From NCBI RefSeq assembly GCF_021654135.1, contig NZ_JAKGSD010000004.1:124001-188000 (forward strand): DNA of 64,000 nucleotides, in the 5' to 3' direction. The DNA comes from Amycolatopsis tucumanensis. GTDB lineage: Bacteria; Actinomycetota; Actinomycetes; Mycobacteriales; Pseudonocardiaceae. A model generated the notes under the pieces. The model saw only the letters and a list, made by a program, of their open reading frames with translations. It had not been told where the DNA came from and made no database searches. Position numbers and translations under genes: made by a program. Positions 57,809 to 64,000 of the stretch are shown piece after piece (position 1 is the first letter of the stretch; each line of letters starts with the position of its first letter).

Positions 57809-58306
57809 TCAGCTGATCCGCCGCGCCGGGGTGATGCCGGTCAGCAGGCGGCGCGTGCGTTCGGGCGCCCACTCCGGCAGCCCGGCCACGATGTCGCCGA
57901 GGGACTGCGCCGCCAGGCTGGCCCGCCAGGCCTCGTGGGCCTCCGCCATCTTCGCGGCCAGCACGCACGTGTCCCGGCAGTCCTCGGGCGGCAGCGCGCC
58001 CCTGCCCCGCTGCCGGATCTCCCGGCACTCGTACGGCGCGGACGCCCCATCGACCGCCTCGACGATCTCCAGCAGTGTGATCTCCGACGCGGGCCTGGCC
58101 AACCGGAAGCCGCCGCGGGGGCCGGTCGTCGCCGTCAGCACACCGGCCCGGACCAGCGCCTTCAGCTGCTTGGCGAGGTAGGGCGCCGGCAGGTCGAAGT
58201 ACTCCGCGAGCTGCGCCGTCGACGCGGTGGACCCCGGCTCGAGCTGCGCCAGCGAGGTGGCGCAGTGCAGAACCCACTCGGTGCTCGATGGCAGCTTCAC
58301 AACCAC
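57809..58306 (-). CDS. Rrf2 family regulator with Cys cluster
   Basis: The protein has 165 residues, GTG start (58306 or 58300). Winged HTH: STAQLAEYFDLPAPYLAKQL, then GVLTATTGPRGGFRLARPAS. The linker CREIRQRGRGALPPEDCRDT and the following Cys give three cysteines placed as in the Fe-S-binding Rrf2 proteins (IscR/NsrR/RsrR), so a redox or NO-sensing cluster is likely. It is divergent from the NmrA-like gene, as in RsrR-type pairs. Confidence 0.88.
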   Translation of the reverse strand: MVVKLPSSTEWVLHCATSLAQLEPGSTASTAQLAEYFDLPAPYLAKQLKALVRAGVLTATTGPRGGFRLARPASEITLLEIVEAVDGASAPYECREIRQRGRGALPPEDCRDTCVLAAKMAEAHEAWRASLAAQSLGDIVAGLPEWAPERTRRLLTGITPARRIS

Positions 58307-58356
58307 AGTGTATCTCCGATATTATGGACCCGAGAAATCCACAATAGGAGGAAGCA

Positions 58357-59100
58357 ATGCGAATCGCAGTCGCCGGAGCCACCGGCAACATCGGCAGCCG
58401 CACCGTGGCCGCGCTCGAGCGGGACGGGCACGAGGTCGTGCGGATCAGCCGCTCGCTCGGGGTCGACCTCGCCACCGGCGCGGGCCTGGACGACGCCCTG
58501 ACCGGCGTCGACGCGGTCGTCGACGCCCTCAGCGCGCCACCGATGAGCAGAGACGAAACGGTGGCCTACTTCGGGAACGCCACGCGCAACCTGCTCGCCG
58601 CCGAGGAACGCGCCGGCGTGCGGCACCACGTCCTGCTGTCGATCCTCGGCGTCGACCGCGTCGAGGGCAACGCGCACTACGCGGGCAAGCGCGAGCAAGA
58701 GGGCCTGGTCGCCGCCGGTGCGGTGCCGTGGTCGATCGTCCGCGCCGCCCAGTTCCACGACTTCGCCGAGATGGCCGCGGGCTGGGGCGAGCAGGACGGG
58801 GTCGTGACGATCGCGCCGCTGCTGGTGCAGCCGATCGCCCCCGGGGACGTGGCCGCCGTGCTCGCCGAGGTCGCCACCGGCGAACCGCTCCGCGACCGCC
58901 TCGACCTCGCCGGCCCGGAGCCGCAGGACCTCGTCGACATGGCGCGCCGCACGTACGCGGCGCGCGGCCGGTCGGCGAAGTTCGTGCCGACCTGGTCCGG
59001 CCTGTTCGGGCCGGAGATGGCCGGTGAGGTGATGCTGCCCGGCGAGGGCGCCCGGCTCGCGCCGACGACGTTCGACGACTGGCTCGCCGAGCAGCACTGA
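58357..59100 (+). CDS. NmrA-like NAD(P)-binding protein
   Basis: The protein has 247 residues from ATG 58357 (GGAGGAAGC upstream). It is an atypical SDR: IAVAGATGNIGSRTVAALER (GxxGxxG), HHVLLSILGVDRVEGNAHYA and GKREQEGLVAAGAVPWSIVR. The usual catalytic YxxxK is replaced by HYAGK. Redox-sensing NmrA proteins next to Rrf2 regulators are known. It may report NAD(P)H state or be a reductase. Confidence 0.85.
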   Translation: MRIAVAGATGNIGSRTVAALERDGHEVVRISRSLGVDLATGAGLDDALTGVDAVVDALSAPPMSRDETVAYFGNATRNLLAAEERAGVRHHVLLSILGVDRVEGNAHYAGKREQEGLVAAGAVPWSIVRAAQFHDFAEMAAGWGEQDGVVTIAPLLVQPIAPGDVAAVLAEVATGEPLRDRLDLAGPEPQDLVDMARRTYAARGRSAKFVPTWSGLFGPEMAGEVMLPGEGARLAPTTFDDWLAEQH

Positions 59101-59186
59101 GCTCCCACTGAGTGGAAGCCCTGCTGGCCCACGGCCCGGGCCGACCCGCATGCTGGGTGCCGGAACAGCGGAGTTTGGAGGACGCA

Positions 59187-60368
59187 GTGACGCGCACACA
59201 GGTCGGGATCATCGGCGCCGGGCCGGCCGGTCTGCTCTTGTCGTACCTGCTGCACGCCGAGGGTGTCGACGCCGTGGTCCTCGAGACGCGCAGCCGCGCC
59301 TACGTGGAGAAGCGGGTGCGCGCCGGGGTCTGCGAGCACCCGACGGTCGAGCTGCTGCGGGAGATCGGCGTCGGCACGCGGTTGGACGCCGAAGGCCTGC
59401 CGCACCACGGGTTTTCGCTGCGGTTCGACGGGCAGGACCACCGAATCGCGCTCACCGAGCTGACCGGCAAGTCGATCACGGTCTACGGGCAGCAGGAGAT
59501 CGTCAAGGACCTGATCGCCGCGCACGAGGCCAAGGGCTACCCGATCCGGTTCGAGGTCAGCGACGTCGAACTGCACGACGTGGACACCGACAACCCGCGC
59601 ATCACCTACCGGGACTCCGACGGCGCGGCGCAGACACTGGCGTGCGACGTGATCGCCGGGTGCGACGGCTTCCACGGCGTCAGTCGCCCGACGATCCCCG
59701 CGGACAAGGTCAAGACCTTCGACCGCGAGTACCCGTTCGCGTGGCTGGGGGTGCTCGCGCAGACCCCGCCGTCGCACGAAGAGCTGATCTACACCCACCA
59801 CGAGCGCGGGTTCGCCCTGCACAGCATGCGCTCGCCGGAGATCACCCGGCTCTACCTGCAGGTGCCCAGCGACGAGAAGATCGAGAACTGGTCCGACGAT
59901 CGCATCTGGTCCGAGCTGGACGTCCGGCTCACCACGAACGCGCACGACTTCGTGTTGCGTGAGGGGCCGATCCTGGACAAGGGCATCACGCCGATGCGCA
60001 GCTTCGTCACCGAGCCCATGCAGTACGGACGGCTCTTCCTCGCCGGCGACGCGGCGCACATCGTGCCGCCGACCGGGGCGAAGGGCATGAACCTGGCCGT
60101 CGCCGACGTGCGCGTGCTGTCCCGCGCGCTGGTGGAGCTGTTGCAGCACAAGCGGAGCGAGCTGGCGGAGTCCTATTCGGACACCTGCCTGCGGCGCGTG
60201 TGGCGGGCCGAGCACTTCTCCTGGTACATGACCTCGATGCTGCACGTGGACCCCTCGGCGGACGACTTCACCCGGCGGCTCCAGCTGTCGCAACTGCGGT
60301 ACACGGCGTCCTCCCGCGCCGCGGCGACCAGCGTGGCGGAGAACTACGTGGGGCTGCCGTTCGCCTAG
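59187..60368 (+). CDS. pobA: 4-hydroxybenzoate 3-monooxygenase
   Basis: The protein has 393 residues (the Pseudomonas enzyme has 394) from GTG 59187 with GGAGG upstream. FAD motifs: VGIIGAGPAGLLLSYLLHAE, VIAGCDGFHGVSR and LFLAGDAAHIVPPTGAKGMN. ETRSRAYVEKRVRAGVCEHP is typical of PobA. The reaction is NADPH-dependent 3-hydroxylation of 4-hydroxybenzoate to protocatechuate. No pobR or pca genes are adjacent. Its last codons are part of a duplicated segment downstream. Confidence 0.93.
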   Translation: MTRTQVGIIGAGPAGLLLSYLLHAEGVDAVVLETRSRAYVEKRVRAGVCEHPTVELLREIGVGTRLDAEGLPHHGFSLRFDGQDHRIALTELTGKSITVYGQQEIVKDLIAAHEAKGYPIRFEVSDVELHDVDTDNPRITYRDSDGAAQTLACDVIAGCDGFHGVSRPTIPADKVKTFDREYPFAWLGVLAQTPPSHEELIYTHHERGFALHSMRSPEITRLYLQVPSDEKIENWSDDRIWSELDVRLTTNAHDFVLREGPILDKGITPMRSFVTEPMQYGRLFLAGDAAHIVPPTGAKGMNLAVADVRVLSRALVELLQHKRSELAESYSDTCLRRVWRAEHFSWYMTSMLHVDPSADDFTRRLQLSQLRYTASSRAAATSVAENYVGLPFA

Positions 60369-60683
60369 GTGGCGCCACGTGTTTTCCGCGCGTGCGTCGA
60401 AATCGCGGTGCTCTCGGACTGGGCTCGGATGCTCGCCGGGCTGACGATTCAAGAGGCGGCCGGGTACGCCTCCCCTGGTTCAGGACCACCTCAGCTGACA
60501 CGGCTCTCGGCCTAGCCGGTCGGGGGCTGTGTCGGGAGCGCTCGCCGAAGCGGCTGGGGTTGCCGTTCGCCTATGTGGCGCCGCGTTTCGGAACCTACAA
60601 CGAGATCGCGGTGCTCTCGGACTGGGGCTCGGATGCTCGCTGGGCTGACAAGGCGGCCGGGTACGCCTCCCTGGCGGCAGCCG
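60348..60683. repeat. Imperfect duplication of the pobA 3' end and flank
   Basis: About 130 bp from the pobA end (60348-60475) recurs at 60555-60673 with scattered changes and small gaps. Shared blocks are TGCCGTTCGCCTA, ATCGCGGTGCTCTCGGACTG, CTCGGATGCTCGC and GCGGCCGGGTACGCCTCCC. The gap 60369-60868 has no gene that I support; short frames in the second copy are relics. Confidence 0.7.
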
Positions 60684-60868
60684 CGCTGCGCGTCATCCGC
60701 GCAGCCGGGGTTGCGATCCAGTCAGACGCTCGTCAGCGGGTTGCTCGGGGAATCGCGGTGATTGGCACGGCTTGGGCCGGGAAACAGAGGTGCGCTCCCG
60801 GCCACGCCAGAGAAATTGACGGGAAGCGCCGACGAGGCGGTTGATCTCAGTTCGCCTCAAGCGGAAAC

Positions 60869-60914
60869 GTCAACCCCGGGTTGACGACTTCAACACCGTC
60901 AACCTAGGGTTGAC
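60869..60914. promoter_or_regulatory. Two tandem palindromic operators before the Clp-N/HTH gene
   Basis: GTCAACCCCGGGTTGAC (60869-60885, perfect 8-bp arms) and GTCAACCTAGGGTTGAC (60898-60914, 7-bp arms) are 29 bp apart, and the second ends 2 bp before the ATG. The position implies tight repression. The HTH in the encoded protein is the obvious candidate binder. Confidence 0.75.
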
Positions 60915-60916
60915 GC

Positions 60917-61633
60917 ATGACCAGTTCAGTTCGCCTTGACGACTTGATCGAGGCCATCAAGCGGCAGCACCCGGACTCCGATCCCCTCCAGCAGCTCTCC
61001 GACGCGGTGCTCCTCGGTGAGCACCTCGGCGACGTGGCCGACCACCTGATCGGCCACTTCGTCGACCAGGCACGGCGGAGCGGCGCGTCGTGGACGGAGA
61101 TCGGCGCCAGCATGGGCGTTTCCAAGCAGGCGGCGCAGAAGCGGTTCGTGCCGAAGGATTCCCCCGGCGCCGGCATGGAGGCCTTCAGCCGCTTCACCGA
61201 GCGCGCCCGCCGGGCGGTCGTTAACGCCGAGAAGGTGGCGCGCGGCGCCGGCAACGAGCAGATCGAGACCACGCACATCCTGATCGGCGTGATCGGCGAG
61301 CGGGACGGCCTCGCCGCGAAGGCGGTGGAAAACCTCGGCGTCACAACGGAATCGGTCGGCGAACGGGTCAACGCGACCCTCCCGCCGCCGGTGGACGGCG
61401 AGCTGCCCGCGCACATCCCGTTCAGCCAGGACGGCCGCAAGGTCATCCAGCTCACGGTGCGGGAAGCCCTGCGACTGGGGCACAACTACGTCGGCACCGA
61501 GCACATGCTGCTCGCCCTGCTCGACCAGGCCGAGGGGCCTGCCTACGAGGTGCTCACCGAACTCGGCATCACGAAGGACGCCGTCGAGGGGCAGATCCGC
61601 GAGATGCTGCGGGGCATGTTCCCGGACGCGTGA
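60917..61633 (+). CDS. HTH-Clp_N double-repeat protein
   Basis: The protein has 238 residues from ATG 60917. Residues about 1-78 are a helical segment ending in an HTH (SGASWTEIGASMGVSKQAAQ). Residues 85-235 hold two Clp_N repeats (SRFTERARRAVVNAEKVARG, TTHILIGVIGERDG; REALRLGHNYVGTEHMLLAL). There is no AAA+ domain. Such proteins may sense Clp substrates or adaptors and regulate their own gene. The stop lies in a hairpin. Confidence 0.85.
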   Translation: MTSSVRLDDLIEAIKRQHPDSDPLQQLSDAVLLGEHLGDVADHLIGHFVDQARRSGASWTEIGASMGVSKQAAQKRFVPKDSPGAGMEAFSRFTERARRAVVNAEKVARGAGNEQIETTHILIGVIGERDGLAAKAVENLGVTTESVGERVNATLPPPVDGELPAHIPFSQDGRKVIQLTVREALRLGHNYVGTEHMLLALLDQAEGPAYEVLTELGITKDAVEGQIREMLRGMFPDA

Positions 61634-61657
61634 CGGGCGCCGCGCGGACGCCCGTCA
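61631..61657. terminator. Bidirectional hairpin terminator
   Basis: TGACGGGCG (61631-61639) pairs with CGCCCGTCA (61649-61657), a 9-bp stem that includes the stop codon of the Clp-N gene. The convergent gnd gene ends 57 bp away. Confidence 0.65.
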
Positions 61658-61714
61658 CGCGCCGATCAGGCCGGCTCCCCGTCACCACCCTCGACGGCGG
61701 CGCTTCGCGTCCAG

Positions 61715-63154
61715 CTATGCCCCGACCTCGGGGCGGCCGTCCTCGGCCCAGCGGGTGTGGAACGAGCCCTCCCGGTCGACCCGGCGGTAGGTGTGCGCGC
61801 CGAAGAAGTCGCGCTGCCCCTGCACCAGGGCGGCCGGGAGGCGCTCGGCGCGCAGGCCGTCGTAGTAGGCCAGCGCGGTCGAGAAGCCCGGCGTCGGGAT
61901 GCCCAGCCGGACCGCGGTGGAGATCACCGACCGCCACGAGTCCTGCGCGTCCTCCACGGCCTTGCGGAAGTCGCCCGCGGTGAGCAGCGTCGGCAGGCCC
62001 GGCTCGGCCGCGTAGGCGGAGCGGATGTCGTCCAGGAACTTCGCCCGGATGATGCAGCCGCCGCGCCAGATCGCGGCCAGCGCGCCGAGGTCGATGTCCC
62101 AGCCGTACTCCGCGCCGCCCGCCTGGATCTGGTTGAAGCCCTGCGCGTAGGCGACGATCTTCGACGCGTACAGCGCGCGCTCGACGTCGTCGGCGAAGGT
62201 CTCCGCCGCCGCGCCGGTCAGCGGGGCGCGCGACGGGCCGGGCAGGCCACGGCTGGCCGCGCGCAGGTCCGCGCTGCCGGACAGCGACCGCGCGAACACC
62301 GCCTCCGCGATGCCGCTGATCGGCACACCGAGGTCCAGGCCGATCTGCACGGTCCAGCGGCCGGTGCCCTTCTGCTCGGCCTGGTCGGTGACCACGTCGA
62401 CGAACGGCTTGCCGGTCGCGGCGTCGGTGTGCGCCAGCACCTCGGCGGTGATCTCGATCAGGTACGAGTCCAGCCTGCCGGTGTTCCAGGTGCGGAACAC
62501 CTCCGCGATCTGCGCCGGCTCGTACCCGAGCGCGCCGCGCAGCAGGTCGAACGACTCCGCGATCAGCTGCATGTCGGAGTACTCGATGCCGTTGTGCACC
62601 ATCTTCACGAAGTGCCCGGCGCCGTCCGGGCCGATGTGGGTGCAGCACGGGTCGCCGTCGACCTTGGCCGAGATGCTCTCGAACAGCGGGCCGAGCGACT
62701 CGTAGGACTCCTTCGAACCGCCGGGCATGATGCTCGGCCCGTGCAGCGCGCCCTCCTCGCCGCCGGAGACGCCGGTGCCGACGAAGTGCAGCCCGCGCTC
62801 GCGCAGGGCGGCCTCGCGCCGCCGGGTGTCGGCGAAGTGCGCGTTGCCCGCGTCGACGATCACGTCGCCCTCTTCCAGCAGCGGCGCGAACTCCTCGATG
62901 ACCGCGTCCGTCGGGGCGCCGGCCTTGACCATGATCACCAGCTTGCGCGGCCGTTCGAGCGCGTTCACGAACTCCTGCGCGGAGTAGGTGGGGATGAATT
63001 CGCCTTCGTCGCCGAACTGCTCCACCAGGTCGCGTGTGCGCTGTTCCGAGCGGTTGTGCAGGGCGACGGTGTGCCCGTGCCGCGCCAGGTTGCGCGCCAG
63101 GTTCCGGCCCATGACGGCCAGGCCCGTGACGCCGATGCTCGCCTTCTTGCTCAT
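61715..63154 (-). CDS. gnd: 6-phosphogluconate dehydrogenase (decarboxylating)
   Basis: The protein has 479 residues from ATG 63154 (AGGGAAGG upstream). NADP site ASIGVTGLAVMGRNLARNLA with HNRSEQRT; 6PGDH signature GDGA-like SGGEEGALHGPSIMPGG; catalytic VKMVHNGIEYSDMQLI (Lys/Asn); C-terminal FFGAHTYRRVDREGSFHTRW. It is the long homodimeric type. It produces ribulose 5-phosphate and NADPH in the pentose phosphate pathway. Confidence 0.95.
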   Translation of the reverse strand: MSKKASIGVTGLAVMGRNLARNLARHGHTVALHNRSEQRTRDLVEQFGDEGEFIPTYSAQEFVNALERPRKLVIMVKAGAPTDAVIEEFAPLLEEGDVIVDAGNAHFADTRRREAALRERGLHFVGTGVSGGEEGALHGPSIMPGGSKESYESLGPLFESISAKVDGDPCCTHIGPDGAGHFVKMVHNGIEYSDMQLIAESFDLLRGALGYEPAQIAEVFRTWNTGRLDSYLIEITAEVLAHTDAATGKPFVDVVTDQAEQKGTGRWTVQIGLDLGVPISGIAEAVFARSLSGSADLRAASRGLPGPSRAPLTGAAAETFADDVERALYASKIVAYAQGFNQIQAGGAEYGWDIDLGALAAIWRGGCIIRAKFLDDIRSAYAAEPGLPTLLTAGDFRKAVEDAQDSWRSVISTAVRLGIPTPGFSTALAYYDGLRAERLPAALVQGQRDFFGAHTYRRVDREGSFHTRWAEDGRPEVGA

Positions 63155-63373
63155 GCGCAGCCTTCCCTCTCGAAGCTCTCTCCGCACCCTAGCGCGAAGC
63201 CCTGTTCCCGCAGGTGAACGCGTGAGTAACTAGCGTTCAACCACTTTTCCTGCCAAACTCCATCCAGTCATCGCCGCGCTACGGTGCGGCATGGAGTACG
63301 GTCATGGGTTCCACTACGAGGGGACGAGGCGGGACGAGGTGCCGTGGAGCGGGTGAGGGCGCGGAAATAGGCA

Positions 63374-64000
63374 ATGGCTAGCACCGTTACTTCCCGTCGC
63401 AAGCAACTCGGCAACGAGCTCCGGCACGCGCGACTGGCCGCGAAGATGACCCAGCAGCAGGTCGCCGAAGTGCTCGGGTGCACGCAGGGCAAGGTCAACA
63501 AGATCGAGTCCGGCGCGGTGGGCGTCAAGCTCGGCGACGTGCGCACCATGCTGGAGGCGTTCGGCATCAACGGCGACGAGTCGGAGGCGCTCATGAGCCT
63601 GGCGCGCGCCGCGGCCGGGCAGCGGGGCGCCTGGTCCGGCTACCGGTCCGTCGTGCCGCACTGGTTCCGGACGTTCACCGACCTCGAGCCGGCCGCCGTC
63701 GAGATCATGACGTGGCACGGCGAGCGCATCCCCGGCCCGCTGCAGTCCGAGCACTACATGCTCAAGCAGTTCACCGAGTTCGGCGCCACCGACGTGACGT
63801 CGCTGGTGCGCAACCGGCTGGACCGCAAGGCCGTCTTCGACCAGCCGCAGCCGCCGTACTACCGGTTCATCATCAGCGAGGCCGCGCTGCACCGCGCGCC
63901 CGGCGGTCGTGCGCCCGCCGTGATGCTGGACCAAATCGAGCACCTGCTGGAGCTGGACCGGCGCCAGCGCGTGTACATCCACGTGCTGCCGTTCGGGGCC
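63374..64000 (+). CDS. XRE regulator with DUF5753 domain (partial, runs off the window)
   Basis: 209 codons are visible from ATG 63374. The XRE HTH is at about 9-65 (LRHARLAAKMTQQQVAEVLG, then CTQGKVNKIESG). The DUF5753 domain then starts: WFRTFTDLEPAAVEIMTWHG, IPGPLQSEHYML and YRFIISEAALHRAPGG. Members often pair with a small DUF397 protein and affect development. The C-terminus is cut by the window end. 63155-63373 upstream holds only a doubtful 21-codon frame. Confidence 0.93.
   Translation, partial: MASTVTSRRKQLGNELRHARLAAKMTQQQVAEVLGCTQGKVNKIESGAVGVKLGDVRTMLEAFGINGDESEALMSLARAAAGQRGAWSGYRSVVPHWFRTFTDLEPAAVEIMTWHGERIPGPLQSEHYMLKQFTEFGATDVTSLVRNRLDRKAVFDQPQPPYYRFIISEAALHRAPGGRAPAVMLDQIEHLLELDRRQRVYIHVLPFGA

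Noticed and set aside
60573..60844. Short ORFs in the duplicated segment after pobA
   Set aside because: They run through relics of the pobA-end duplication, with no start signals and no family match.
63291..63356. 21-codon ORF (MEYGHGFHYEGTRRDEVPWSG) upstream of the XRE/DUF5753 gene
   Set aside because: No ribosome site and no similarity that I can name. It could be a leader peptide but the evidence is too weak to annotate.

Overview
The window comes from the chromosome of a high-GC actinobacterium. It has strongly GC-biased third codon positions, many GTG starts, a glnX-glnH-pknG operon, an LdtMt2-type L,D-transpeptidase, single-domain cold-shock proteins and an integrated AICE-type element. 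Together these point to the Pseudonocardiales, probably Amycolatopsis or a close relative. That placement is inferred from gene content; no database search was run.

1-13.1 kb is chromosome. It holds a secreted beta-propeller protein, then a chitinase/beta-1,3-glucanase pair (fungal wall lysis) with a DasR-type dre-like site upstream. A small lipoprotein/copper-type cluster (DUF305 and a His-containing membrane protein) follows, then two MFS transporters, a ZIP metal transporter interrupted by an in-frame TGA, and a TetR/enoyl-CoA hydratase pair with a perfect operator palindrome. The stretch ends with DUF6881-type and decayed genes.

13.15-24.65 kb is a complete AICE-type integrative and conjugative element inserted in the 3' half of a tRNA-Lys(TTT) gene. 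Identical 53-bp direct repeats bound it, and a 27-bp near-identical repeat lies internal to each end. The backbone, left to right, is a Pra-like activator, a GntR (KorSA-like) repressor, small CxxC proteins, an FtsK/TraSA translocase, a hypothetical protein, a RepSA-like HUH initiator, an excisionase and a tyrosine integrase, mostly with overlapping stops and starts. The cargo at the left end is an XRE regulator, a PH-domain membrane protein, a low-GC TIGR04141/DUF6119 gene, and a divergent HTH regulator + PP2C phosphatase pair. This cargo is the best candidate here for an undescribed (possibly defence or stress) system.

24.7-41 kb is chromosome again: an orphan PII protein, membrane proteins, a divergent ThDP-dependent enzyme, a cold-shock gene with a structured leader, and glnX-glnH-pknG (amino-acid sensing linked to the PknG kinase). 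A non-coding 20-bp-period minisatellite follows pknG. After it come an MHS-family transporter, an L,D-transpeptidase lipoprotein, a second cold-shock gene, and an SCO6745-family gene frameshifted by a 16-bp tandem duplication.

41-64 kb holds three tRNAs (Glu, Asp, Phe) and a set of small regulated units. These are TetR/DUF2306 around a 46-bp palindrome, ArsR/methyltransferase divergent from a CDF zinc-type exporter, and a Cmx-like chloramphenicol exporter behind a leader peptide/hairpin translational attenuator. They continue with a quinone reductase/AraC-type pair, a PAS-GGDEF-EAL protein, a stand-alone ketoacyl synthase, a MetE-like/IclR pair, Rrf2/NmrA and pobA. The window closes with a Clp-N/HTH protein behind two tandem operators, 6-phosphogluconate dehydrogenase, and an XRE/DUF5753 regulator cut by the window end.
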